Program-made: the position numbers and the translations under genes
Shown: positions 15,996-23,231 of the stretch, one piece after another
How positions within the stretch are numbered: the first letter of the stretch is position 1
How the letters are laid out: each line of letters starts with the position of its first letter
Assembly (NCBI GenBank): GCA_943908365.1
Contig: CALTTH010000010.1
Coordinates: 11,693 to 75,692 of the forward strand
DNA: 64,000 bases
Source: an uncultured Hyphomicrobiales bacterium
GTDB lineage: Bacteria > Pseudomonadota > Alphaproteobacteria > Rhizobiales > Rhizobiaceae
Reading direction: 5' to 3'
The notes under the pieces: model-generated
The model's input: the letters and a program-made list of their open reading frames with translations, nothing else
Databases searched by the model: none
Told to the model about the DNA's origin: nothing

Positions 15996-16627
15996 GCGTC
16001 AATTCCTGAAAAAGTTATATTCGGTGTCTCTTGCAAAGTGGTCCCCGCGCCGGTCCCCTTCGAAGGCGCAAAGTCGGAAGACACCCCCGGCCTGCCATGA
16101 GCGAAGCGGCCCATGCGAGCGCCGGGCGGTTCGATCAGTGCAAGCTCAAGCGGCCAGCCACGGCGAAGGCGGCTTTCGACGGTGCGAGGTTCAACGCCAC
16201 CTTCACGGGCAAGCTCTGCGCGGCTCATCGGCTTCGGGCGGCTTACGGCGCGGTCTGCCGGTGCAGTCAATGCCTTGGCGATATCCCATCCAGAGCGGAG
16301 CCGGGCGCGAATAGTGACGATCTTCAATCCGGTGAGGTCTGACCATTCGTTGATCGTGAGCGCCTTGCCATCATGGCAATAGGTCTTCGCATCTTTACGG
16401 GCGCGGCGCGGGCTGGTCTGCTTCTTCGGAAGAACCTGCTTACAGCGGACGACCGGAAGACGCTGGCCGCGATGCCCTACCTTCATAGGCGTGGTGATGG
16501 CGTCGGCGGTGGACTGGCCGCGCTCAAGGCGGGCCATGATGATGCCGGGCGTGATGCCGTAGTCTAGCGCCCATTCGGTAATGGACTGTTCGACGCCCTC
16601 ATGCTCAAGGACGGTTACGGGCGTCAT
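15992..16627 (-). CDS. Triple-repeat HTH-like protein of the element
   Basis: A 211-residue protein starting at 16627, where its ATG overlaps the HNH stop by ATGA. It holds three similar ~35-residue units: SITEWALDYGITPGIIMARL, TINEWSDLTGLKIVTIRARL and SRAELAREGGVEPRTVESRL, each followed by xxGW-or-GQ, a short helix and an Ala-x-x-x-Pro end. Each unit looks like a helix-turn-helix of the type seen beside HNH nucleases (NUMOD-like). Basic linkers join them. It may bind DNA near the packaging site together with HNH/terminase; inference only. The C-terminal 30 residues are Gly/Ser/Thr-rich. Confidence 0.7.
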   Translation of the reverse strand: MTPVTVLEHEGVEQSITEWALDYGITPGIIMARLERGQSTADAITTPMKVGHRGQRLPVVRCKQVLPKKQTSPRRARKDAKTYCHDGKALTINEWSDLTGLKIVTIRARLRSGWDIAKALTAPADRAVSRPKPMSRAELAREGGVEPRTVESRLRRGWPLELALIEPPGARMGRFAHGRPGVSSDFAPSKGTGAGTTLQETPNITFSGIDA

Positions 16628-16977
16628 AGTGCGCGCTCCTGCCGCTGCTTGATTGAGTTGTGGCAAGGCGTGCAAAGCGGCTGCCAGTTGGCGCGGTGCC
16701 AGAACAAGCGCTTGTCGCCACGGTGCGGAATGATGTGATCCACGACGGTTGCAATGCGGGTGACGCTCTGCTTGCTGCACTCACGGCAATGCGGGTGCAT
16801 GGCGAGATATTCGGTGCGTGCCTTGCGCCATTCATGGTTATAGCCGCGCTTGGCTGCGGTAGGGCGGCGCGCATCATGGCGGGCGTTGCGCTCATGAGTT
16901 AGTGCGCGCTGACATTCACAAAGATCGCCATGGGGCACGATGCGGCCACATGAACAGATGCGGGCGGGCTTGCTCAT
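16624..16977 (-). CDS. Phage HNH endonuclease
   Basis: A 117-residue HNH nuclease. Cysteines in ICSCGRIVPHGDLCEC at the N-terminus and CRECSKQS later suggest zinc binding; the catalytic part reads VVDHIIPHRGDKRLFWHRAN and WQPLCTPCHNSIKQ. Phage HNH proteins of this kind help terminase to cut DNA at the packaging step. It usually lies next to TerS, but here ~2 kb away upstream of the connectors. ATGA overlap with the neighbouring gene. Confidence 0.9.
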   Translation of the reverse strand: MSKPARICSCGRIVPHGDLCECQRALTHERNARHDARRPTAAKRGYNHEWRKARTEYLAMHPHCRECSKQSVTRIATVVDHIIPHRGDKRLFWHRANWQPLCTPCHNSIKQRQERAL

Positions 16978-17609
16978 GCGCCACCTGCAATCTTCGCCTT
17001 GAGGGCGCGAAGCCCTGCGCGGTCGAATTCAGGGTCAAGGCCAGCGGCAACATTGTGCGCGGCCTGTTCGGGGTCGGGTGCCTGTTGGATCGGCTTGTCG
17101 TCTTCGCCGCTGCCGTGGATAGCCTTCAGCTTGGCGATATGGCCGGAATAGGCGCGGTCGATTTCGGTCGGCGTCGCGTTCCACGCCTGTTCGGGCGTCC
17201 AGCCAAGCCAGCCGGTCGCCTGTTCAAACTGGTGTGCATAGAATTCGGACCAAGCAATCGACTTGCCGGAAGGGGCTGCAATGGCGCTCTTTTCAAGCCT
17301 TGCGGCGGGCGCGGGCATGAGCATGGAAACAAGTTCCGCAAGCGGCATACGCATGGCCGAAATGAAAGAGGAAAGCGGCTTTCCGGGTATGCCAGCCAAG
17401 AAAGCCGCCGCATCCTGCCGCGAGGACGACGCGGCAAGGATGATTTCTGAAATAACGGTGAAACTGCCTTCTTCTAGCGCCCGGAACATGATCGGGAAGC
17501 CATAGCGAGCTTCGAGGGTAACAGCGGCCCGCAAGGTAGGGCGAAGCGTCACGGTGCTACCACCATGCGCAATCCTTACTTCTTCATAGGCGGGCCGCTT
17601 GTAGGTCAT
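16974..17609 (-). CDS. Two-domain tail assembly chaperone, GTA-like
   Basis: A 211-residue protein. The first ~95 residues (TLRPTLRAAVTLEARYGFPI, then a helical part) resemble GTA-gp10/Phage_TAC_11. The later segment SEFYAHQFEQATGWLGWTPE and AWNATPTEIDRAYSGHI near residues 120-155 resembles the rcc01693 (Phage_TAC_6) family. In gene transfer agents these two are separate neighbouring genes. The gene starts 3 bp after the capsid stop and overlaps the HNH gene. Chaperones of this type coat tape measure during tail assembly. Confidence 0.68.
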   Translation of the reverse strand: MTYKRPAYEEVRIAHGGSTVTLRPTLRAAVTLEARYGFPIMFRALEEGSFTVISEIILAASSSRQDAAAFLAGIPGKPLSSFISAMRMPLAELVSMLMPAPAARLEKSAIAAPSGKSIAWSEFYAHQFEQATGWLGWTPEQAWNATPTEIDRAYSGHIAKLKAIHGSGEDDKPIQQAPDPEQAAHNVAAGLDPEFDRAGLRALKAKIAGGA

Positions 17610-17612
17610 GGA

Positions 17613-19157
17613 TTAGGCCGCGACCTTGAGCTTCACAAAGCGGTCGGGATGCGTCAGGTCAGCACCAACACGCTTACGTGCGTGGAAACGAACCTGCCCC
17701 TTGCCTGCAAGGCTGTAGGGGTCGCGGAGCGTGGACAGGCCAACGCGGTCGATAATGCGATAGCCGGACAGGTCGCCGAACAGGATAGGGAACTTGCCAG
17801 CGCCGATGTCGTCCATGTCGGGCATTTCGACAATCGGACGGCCAAGCAGGGTCATAACGCCGCCTGCGGTGATCGGATCAAGCACGAGGTAACGGCCCGT
17901 GCCATCCTTCCACTGCCGGATGACGGACAGGGTATTGCGGTTCATGAGCCATGCGCCGCTCTGGGCGTGCGACGTGGCGATGGCATGATACATGCCGATA
18001 ATCACGTCTGCCGGGTTCGTGGACGGGAAAGCGGCTGCGACGCCGGTCTTCACTTCCTTGATGCCGGTCGCGGTCATGATGCCCTTCGGCTGACCTACGC
18101 CGGTTCCCTTGACGAATGCAACGCCTTCAGTCTTGCCGAAGCTTTCGGCATAGTCGGCGAGAAGTTCGCCCTCAAGGCCGTAAGCATTGTCCTCGAGAAG
18201 CTGGTTCGAAACGTCGGTGAAGGTCGCCAGCTCGAACGGGGTCAGCGTGATCTGTTCGAAGGTCATGCCGCTTTCGGTGCGATCTTCGGTTTCCGAAACC
18301 CATGTCGCGGCAGTGCCGGACACGCGGCGCGGATACTTGATTTCCGGTGCGGAGATATTGACGACGCGAGCATAGCTGCGGATCGGCGAGTATTCGTTCA
18401 ACAGCTTGATAAGCTCGCTGCCGAATTCTTCCGGTGCCAAGTATCCGCCGTTGGCGTCGGTCGAGACGGTGAGCGCCTTTACTTCATCCGGGCTGATACG
18501 TTCGATGCCACGGCGAAGATAAGAGACGAATGCCTTCTTCTCGCTGTTGTCATTGTCGCCGAACAGATGGTTGTTGTTTGCTGCAAGCGGGCGGTTCGCC
18601 TTGGCTTCGAGCTTGTCGATACGGGCCTTGAGGGCCTTCACTTCTTCCGGGGATGCGACCGGATCGGACTTCACTTCGAGTTCTTCGTTTTCCATGCTGT
18701 TTCCTTCGAGGATGGATTTGACTTCAAGAGTGCGGGCGTCCGGGTGGACCGGACGACGGCAAAGAGAGATTTCGGTGATGGTGAGATCGGTCAGGACACG
18801 CCCACCTTCCGGGCGGGCCTTGTGTTCATGAAGCTGGTAGCCGATGGACAGGCCGGACATGCTACCGGCCACAAGGCGACGGCGGGCTTCACGGGCGGGA
18901 CCGATACCTTCGACAAACAAACGCCCCTTCACTTCGAGGCCCTTGTCGGTGACGGTATGAGTGTTCCAGATGCCAACAACCTGCCTCTGTTCGTGTTCAA
19001 CGATCATCGGGACTTCAGGTGCAAACTTGAATGCGTTCGGTTCGATGAGGTCGCCGTAGCTATCGGGCTTGCCGAACGGCCACGCGATGCCGGTCACGGT
19101 GCCGGTGTCGTCAATCGACACTTCGGCCTTGATTTCGAGGGTCGCCGTGTCGGTCAT
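17613..19157 (-). CDS. Prohead protease fused to HK97-type major capsid protein
   Basis: A 514-residue protein. Residues ~1-165 form an HK97-type prohead protease (GIAWPFGKPDSYGDLIEPNA, VEHEQRQVVGIWN with the likely catalytic His, GSMSGLSIGYQ with the likely Ser, ITEISLCRRPVHPDA). A coiled linker (EEVKALKARIDKLEAKANR) leads to the HK97-fold capsid from ~235 (STDANGGYLAPEEFGSELIK, KYPRRVSGTAATWVSE, PILFGDLSGYRIIDR). Fused protease-capsid genes are known. The ATG at 19157 overlaps the upstream gene by ATGA, so the 18 codons further upstream are not used. Confidence 0.93.
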   Translation of the reverse strand: MTDTATLEIKAEVSIDDTGTVTGIAWPFGKPDSYGDLIEPNAFKFAPEVPMIVEHEQRQVVGIWNTHTVTDKGLEVKGRLFVEGIGPAREARRRLVAGSMSGLSIGYQLHEHKARPEGGRVLTDLTITEISLCRRPVHPDARTLEVKSILEGNSMENEELEVKSDPVASPEEVKALKARIDKLEAKANRPLAANNNHLFGDNDNSEKKAFVSYLRRGIERISPDEVKALTVSTDANGGYLAPEEFGSELIKLLNEYSPIRSYARVVNISAPEIKYPRRVSGTAATWVSETEDRTESGMTFEQITLTPFELATFTDVSNQLLEDNAYGLEGELLADYAESFGKTEGVAFVKGTGVGQPKGIMTATGIKEVKTGVAAAFPSTNPADVIIGMYHAIATSHAQSGAWLMNRNTLSVIRQWKDGTGRYLVLDPITAGGVMTLLGRPIVEMPDMDDIGAGKFPILFGDLSGYRIIDRVGLSTLRDPYSLAGKGQVRFHARKRVGADLTHPDRFVKLKVAA

Positions 19158-19492
19158 TCGGCCACCTGCACAAGTGCATCGTGGATGGCTGCTGCTTCGC
19201 TGCCACTCCAACGGGCGTCCAGAATGTCGAACGCGAGCGGAAACACTTCCATGATAGGGCGCGACTTGGCGTAGGTATCGACAAGCGTTCGCGCATCTTC
19301 CGGGGAAGTCCCGCCACCGATGAGGCCGGTGCGGATAATCTCAAGTATGTCGGCGAAGTGAAATTCCTGCCGCATGAAACGGGCATAGAGCGCGGCGATA
19401 CTGACGCCGGACTTGCGTTCCAATTCGAAAATCATTTCGGCTGTGAGTGCGAACGTCTTGTCGCTGTCGCCAAAGTAAGCGGTGTGCTGCAT
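19154..19492 (-). CDS. GTA-gp10/tail-chaperone-like protein
   Basis: A 112-residue protein from ATG 19492, one base after the preceding stop. FALTAEMIFELERKSGVSIA, FADILEIIRTGLIGGG and EDARTLVDTYAKSRP fit the Phage_TAC_11 (GTA-gp10) family. It begins MQHTAYF, very like the MQHTAFK start of the gene before it. It stands between portal and capsid, an unusual place for a tail chaperone, and is a second copy of the domain found in the 211-aa protein after the capsid. Confidence 0.72.
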   Translation of the reverse strand: MQHTAYFGDSDKTFALTAEMIFELERKSGVSIAALYARFMRQEFHFADILEIIRTGLIGGGTSPEDARTLVDTYAKSRPIMEVFPLAFDILDARWSGSEAAAIHDALVQVAE

Positions 19493-19493
19493 G

Positions 19494-19703
19494 TTAGGAC
19501 GCTTCCTTAGATAAGCGGGTGGCCTCGCAGATGGCCATGGCGAATGCAGCGCAAAGCATTCCGCGAACCTCTGCGCAAAAGGACTCATCGCCCTGAAAAT
19601 GGCTTTCGAAGAAATCGACGTAAGCGTTGACACATCCGCGAAAGTCTGTTGCGGTTGCGGATGCGATATCCTGCCCATCCCACTTGAAAGCGGTGTGCTG
19701 CAT
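19494..19703 (-). CDS. Hypothetical protein, 69 aa
   Basis: A 69-residue protein with FRGCVNAYVDFFESHFQGDE and MLCAAFAMAICEATRLSKEA; four cysteines. Its ATG overlaps the stop of the 29-aa gene as TAATG, which decides the start; a TTG at 19763 would place it inside that gene. One base separates it from the chaperone-like gene. No family recognised. Confidence 0.6.
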   Translation of the reverse strand: MQHTAFKWDGQDIASATATDFRGCVNAYVDFFESHFQGDESFCAEVRGMLCAAFAMAICEATRLSKEAS

Positions 19704-19792
19704 TACTGTGCCATCGTCGTGGTAAGAATGCCGACGAGGACAAACGCCGCAAGCGAGGTCCAAAGGGCTTCGTTGATAAGGTAGGACTTCAT
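19703..19792 (-). CDS. 29-residue membrane peptide in the head module
   Basis: MKSYLINEALWTSLAAFVLV followed by GILTTTMAQ: one transmembrane helix with a short polar start. Its ATG overlaps the portal stop by ATGA and its TAA overlaps the next ATG as TAATG. Such double coupling would be unlikely if it were not translated. Small membrane peptides are found in some phage head modules, but a role here is unknown. Confidence 0.6.
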   Translation of the reverse strand: MKSYLINEALWTSLAAFVLVGILTTTMAQ

Positions 19793-21018
19793 GCGTTCTC
19801 CTTCGGCTGCTGGCGATCTGCCGGGCCGGTCGTGGTCGTGTAGGGGTTTGCCAGTTCGTCGCCGCCCGGCAGTGCGGGCAGGTTCATTGCGGCGCGGACT
19901 TCGTTCGGGGTCATGGCGCGCATGGCGACCAGCTTGCCGAAGATTTCGGCCCGGCCCGCCGCGTCGGCACGCTGAAGGTCGTCAATGACGAATTCGAAAT
20001 AGAGGGTGTCCCGTTCTTCGTCCGTGAGAAGGACGGTCGCATAAGCGTCCTGCCACTTGTCGAGCCACGGGCGAAGGCAAAGCTGAAGGAAGCTTGCGGC
20101 CATCTGTTCCGCGTTGCTCCACGTCGCGCGCTCAAGCTGATAGAGCATGTGAGGGGGAACGCCGAAGATGCGGGCAATTTCATTGATCTGCTCAAGGCGG
20201 TTTTCGATGAACTGCGCGTCGGTGCTGGCAAGGGCCATCTGTTGATAGCGAAAGCCTTCTGGCACGATGAGCGGGCGGTTTTGCTTGCCGCTGCTGAATG
20301 CCGCACGATAGTCGCGCAAAATGTTGGCGATGGTCTTCGTGCCAGCGCTGTTATCGGGAACACTGTTCTCCGTCCAAAACATGCCGCTGGGGCGTGCGCC
20401 GTCGCTGAAAAGATTGGACGTGTGCTTTTCCAGGGTGAGGCCGATGCCGATGGCCTCACGGCCAAGCTTGACCGGTGAGACGCCAGCGAACGACGGGATA
20501 AAGAGAACGTCGCGATAAGAGAGACGGACCTGTCCGCGATTCTGCGACACAAGATAGAAGGGTTCGCCATCGTCCTCGCAACGGCGCTGCACCTTTGAAG
20601 GGTCGAGCCGGTGCAGTTCAAGAGGGCGGTCGTCGGACGCGCGAACTACCTGTGCATAGCCAGCGCCGTGAAGCAGGGCGTCAACGGTAAGATCGATCCG
20701 AAGCTGTGCAGCGCTAGTCCATTCGTTCGCCCTGCTATGGGCGATCTTGTGCGCCGGGTGATCCTTGTCCGCTTCCTTGCTGTCACCGGTTTCCCGATAA
20801 AGCTTGCACGGTAAAGAGCCAATCGTTTCTGAGATCAACCGAACAGCTTGAAGAACTGCCGGAACATGCATCGCGGAGCTACCAGTAACGACAACACGCG
20901 ACGCAGTAGAGGCCGCACCAAAGATGTCGCCGATACGATCATCTAAAAGCGCCATGGCCTTCTTTTCGATGATTCCGCCTATCGGCTTCAACGCGACATT
21001 TTTTATACTTTCCAGCAA
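19789..21018 (-). CDS. Phage portal protein (HK97 family)
   Basis: A 409-residue portal. VPAVLQAVRLISETIGSLPC near residues 53-72, LLHGAGYAQVVRASDDRPLE, LYQLERATWSNAEQMAASFL and LRPWLDKWQDAY are typical of HK97-type portals, which form the dodecameric DNA gate. The frame opens with TTG at 21018, preceded by GAGGA at 9 nt; the first ATG is too far inside. The gene follows the integrase on the same strand after ~100 bp. Confidence 0.92.
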   Translation of the reverse strand: MLESIKNVALKPIGGIIEKKAMALLDDRIGDIFGAASTASRVVVTGSSAMHVPAVLQAVRLISETIGSLPCKLYRETGDSKEADKDHPAHKIAHSRANEWTSAAQLRIDLTVDALLHGAGYAQVVRASDDRPLELHRLDPSKVQRRCEDDGEPFYLVSQNRGQVRLSYRDVLFIPSFAGVSPVKLGREAIGIGLTLEKHTSNLFSDGARPSGMFWTENSVPDNSAGTKTIANILRDYRAAFSSGKQNRPLIVPEGFRYQQMALASTDAQFIENRLEQINEIARIFGVPPHMLYQLERATWSNAEQMAASFLQLCLRPWLDKWQDAYATVLLTDEERDTLYFEFVIDDLQRADAAGRAEIFGKLVAMRAMTPNEVRAAMNLPALPGGDELANPYTTTTGPADRQQPKENA

Positions 21019-21116
21019 CAGAAATCGTCCTCAATTAGCTTGAAGACAGAGTCTCACAGTTGGAACATAAAGTGAATCCCAATTATCACAGAAATTGATG
21101 ATTTTTTGAAAAAATA

Positions 21117-22928
21117 TCAATAAAGATGATCTAATCTCATGTCTGGATATGCTATCGCATTAATGAGTTCCACGCGCTTTTCAAGAACGCCGTGCTGAAG
21201 AACGCCGTAACCACGGGTGACTGAATTGCCGCTGACGTGGCCGAATACGAAATTGAATTCATCATCCATGAAGCCCGCCCTGCGAAGGGCGTCAAACGCG
21301 CCGTGCCTGAACGAATAGAGTGATATGCCCTTTCCGGTCTTCAAGCCGATGCGGGTGAGGTAGCGACCAAATTCACGGCTGTAGTCGGCGATCATCTGTC
21401 CGCGTGAGTTCCGTTCCGCTGTCGGGAAAAGACGGGTGTGTCCTGCTTTCTGAATATCCGCGTGATAGTCGAGGAAGCCGAGTTTGACCAGTTCCGGGTG
21501 GACCGGGATCATCCGTTTAGAACCTGCCGTCTTCACGCTCTTGAAGTCTTCGAGGTCGTCGTCGTCGCCTTCCGTCTCGGTAATGTCCATTATCCAATGT
21601 TCGCCCTGCTGCCGCACGTCGGATACTAGAAGCTGCGCAATCTCTGCCGGGCGCGCGCCGGAATAGAGCATTACGAGCGGAACCCAATATCGATGATCGC
21701 GGATGAGGACGTTGCCCGGTTTGCTCCAAAAACGCGGCGCTTCATCGCTCTGGCATCCTATGAACAGCGGCGAGTGGAATAGCGCCGTCATCTGTTCCGA
21801 AGTGAAGGGAAAGACCTTCTTTCGCTTGTCCTTCGGCAGGCTCATGCCGTCAACAGGGTTGCTATCGATGTAGCCGTGAGCTTCGAGCCAGTTGCAGAAA
21901 GAGCCGAGGCCGGACAGGTAGCGGTTGACGGTGCGGGGAGACAGGACCGGCTTGCCGACTGTCTCATTGCGTTTGACGGTCTGGACGATATCCATTCCTT
22001 TGAAGGCCGTCGTCTCGGTCGCCTTGACCGGGTATTTGACAAGCAGCGCCTTCCATTCGCGGACGGCCTTTTTATCGATGCTAGAGGCGGGAAAGGTGAC
22101 GCCGACGTATTGAACGAAAGTTCCGATGTCGCGCCGCGCCTGATTGAGGGTGTCGGTCTTGATGCTCTTGGGGTTTTCGCTGGCGTAACTCTCAAATAGC
22201 TCCATGATCGTTTCGCCGGGCGCTGCGACGACCGGGGCAGGGCGCTTCGCGGGCGTCACGATAGGATCGGCGGGGGCGCCGGTGAAGTCGCCCGCATCGC
22301 GCTCAAGGGTGCGCTTCAAGCCCTCTATCTCTGCCCGGATCATGAGAGTGCAAAGTTCACGGTGTTCGTCTGATCCCACTTCAACGATGAGCTTGTTACG
22401 GGCGATGAAGTCGGCGACCGCTGGTTCGATCAGCCGAATATCGGACGACGCAAGGGCGGTCTTCAGCGCTTGAAGCTTGCGAGTGCGGAGATTGGCGTCG
22501 TCCGTGCGGGCGCGAAGCATAAGCTCATAATCGGTGTAGGCGTTGACCATACCGGCAAAGCTGACGGAATTGATTTCACCCATGTCGATACGACGATAGA
22601 GGTTCTGCAATTCGGCGTCCTGTTGTGCCGGGGTCGGCATCGCGCGCTGCTTGCGATCGTAGCCTTCAAGCGTGTTCTCGTAGTGCTGCCAGACGGCGAC
22701 GGCCTTATCGTCGGCGGTTATCTCACGGCGGGACCGAATGTCTTCAAAGACCTTTTCCCATTTCTGAAGCTCTGGATAGAGCCGCTGCTTCGCGACGGTC
22801 TCATCCTTCGTGCGGAGTGAGACTTTTTTGTCCTCGCTGCCAAAGTGTTCCTTCAGGTCTACCGGGAAGTATATGCGGGCATAATAGGTGCCGCCTTCAC
22901 GTCGGATGAGGTTGGAACGTCGTGCCAT
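21117..22928 (-). CDS. Tyrosine integrase of the element
   Basis: A 603-residue site-specific recombinase. The N-terminus (GGTYYARIYFPVDLKEHFGS) matches the DUF6538-type arm domain. A SAM-like core-binding domain lies near residues 230-330. The catalytic part has the first Arg in YSGARPAEIAQLLVSD, Arg541 in SLYSFRHGAFDALRR, the His of FGHVSG and the probable nucleophile Tyr574 in VTRGYGVLQ. It is longer than most phage integrases. It lies 118 bp from attR and should use the tRNA-Gln 3' end. Three CGGAACA repeats precede it. Confidence 0.95.
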   Translation of the reverse strand: MARRSNLIRREGGTYYARIYFPVDLKEHFGSEDKKVSLRTKDETVAKQRLYPELQKWEKVFEDIRSRREITADDKAVAVWQHYENTLEGYDRKQRAMPTPAQQDAELQNLYRRIDMGEINSVSFAGMVNAYTDYELMLRARTDDANLRTRKLQALKTALASSDIRLIEPAVADFIARNKLIVEVGSDEHRELCTLMIRAEIEGLKRTLERDAGDFTGAPADPIVTPAKRPAPVVAAPGETIMELFESYASENPKSIKTDTLNQARRDIGTFVQYVGVTFPASSIDKKAVREWKALLVKYPVKATETTAFKGMDIVQTVKRNETVGKPVLSPRTVNRYLSGLGSFCNWLEAHGYIDSNPVDGMSLPKDKRKKVFPFTSEQMTALFHSPLFIGCQSDEAPRFWSKPGNVLIRDHRYWVPLVMLYSGARPAEIAQLLVSDVRQQGEHWIMDITETEGDDDDLEDFKSVKTAGSKRMIPVHPELVKLGFLDYHADIQKAGHTRLFPTAERNSRGQMIADYSREFGRYLTRIGLKTGKGISLYSFRHGAFDALRRAGFMDDEFNFVFGHVSGNSVTRGYGVLQHGVLEKRVELINAIAYPDMRLDHLY

Positions 22929-22939
22929 TTTATCGCTTT

Positions 22940-22972
22940 CGGAACAGTAAACCGGAACACCTTACCGGAACA
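22940..22972 (+). repeat. Three CGGAACA direct repeats upstream of integrase
   Basis: CGGAACA at 22940, 22953 and 22966, exactly 13 bp apart, 11 bp from the integrase start and 74 bp from attR. One copy in the same orientation lies inside attL at 4724. Likely integrase arm sites or an autoregulatory operator. Confidence 0.5.
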
Positions 22973-23045
22973 GTTCTAGCCGAAAAAGGCCATTAATTGC
23001 AATAGCTTGAATGAAAACAAGGCGCTATTAAAAGTTGGATTTTGT

Positions 23046-23062
23046 TCCTGGCGCCCCAGCCA
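23046..23062 (+). repeat. attR core, 17-bp direct repeat
   Basis: Exact copy of 4653-4669 (the end of tRNA-Gln including CCA) without the rest of a tRNA. It marks the right end of the element. Confidence 0.93.
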
Positions 23063-23178
23063 TCTATTATTTCATTTTTGACGTTGAACCGCGAAGCACG
23101 TTCATGTGCTGACCGAATGCTAAGGCTTGCTCAGATTCTGGTTTCCTTCGCGCCAGCCTCTTTTCTCCGGGCAAAAGA

Positions 23179-23209
23179 AAAAGCCGCGCCCATAAGGTGC
23201 GCGGCTTTT
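23179..23209 (-). terminator. Rho-independent terminator of mqo
   Basis: AAAAGCCGCGC pairs with GCGCGGCTTTT over 11 bp around a 9-nt loop and is followed on the minus strand by TTTCTTTTG. It lies 23 bp past the mqo stop. Confidence 0.85.
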
Positions 23210-23231
23210 GAAAAGCGATGCGTCGCTTCGA

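Larger units (their letters stand above)
4653..23062. mobile_element. Prophage-like element integrated in tRNA-Gln, 18.4 kb
   Basis: Bounded by 17-bp direct repeats of the tRNA 3' end, with a tyrosine integrase at the attR end. All recognisable genes are on the minus strand. Recognised functions are integrase, portal, protease-capsid fusion, two tail-chaperone-like proteins, HNH nuclease, connectors, head closure, TerS, TerL, tape measure and one minor tail protein. I find no CI-type repressor, replication protein, major tail tube, baseplate, fibre or holin/endolysin cassette. Late gene order is not that of HK97-type phages. It is either a deleted prophage or a satellite that makes its own capsid. 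Confidence 0.93.

Noticed and set aside
17565..19274. 569-codon plus-strand frame opposite the capsid gene
   Set aside because: Antisense shadow of the protease-capsid fusion; sequence is rich in His/Arg/Gly as expected of a shadow.
22940..22972. CRISPR array
   Set aside because: The repeats are only 7 bp with 6-bp gaps; no CRISPR-like repeat or cas gene is present anywhere in the window.
4653..23062. Gene transfer agent cluster
   Set aside because: Some proteins resemble GTA components, but att repeats and an integrase mark an integrating element, and most GTA tail genes are absent.
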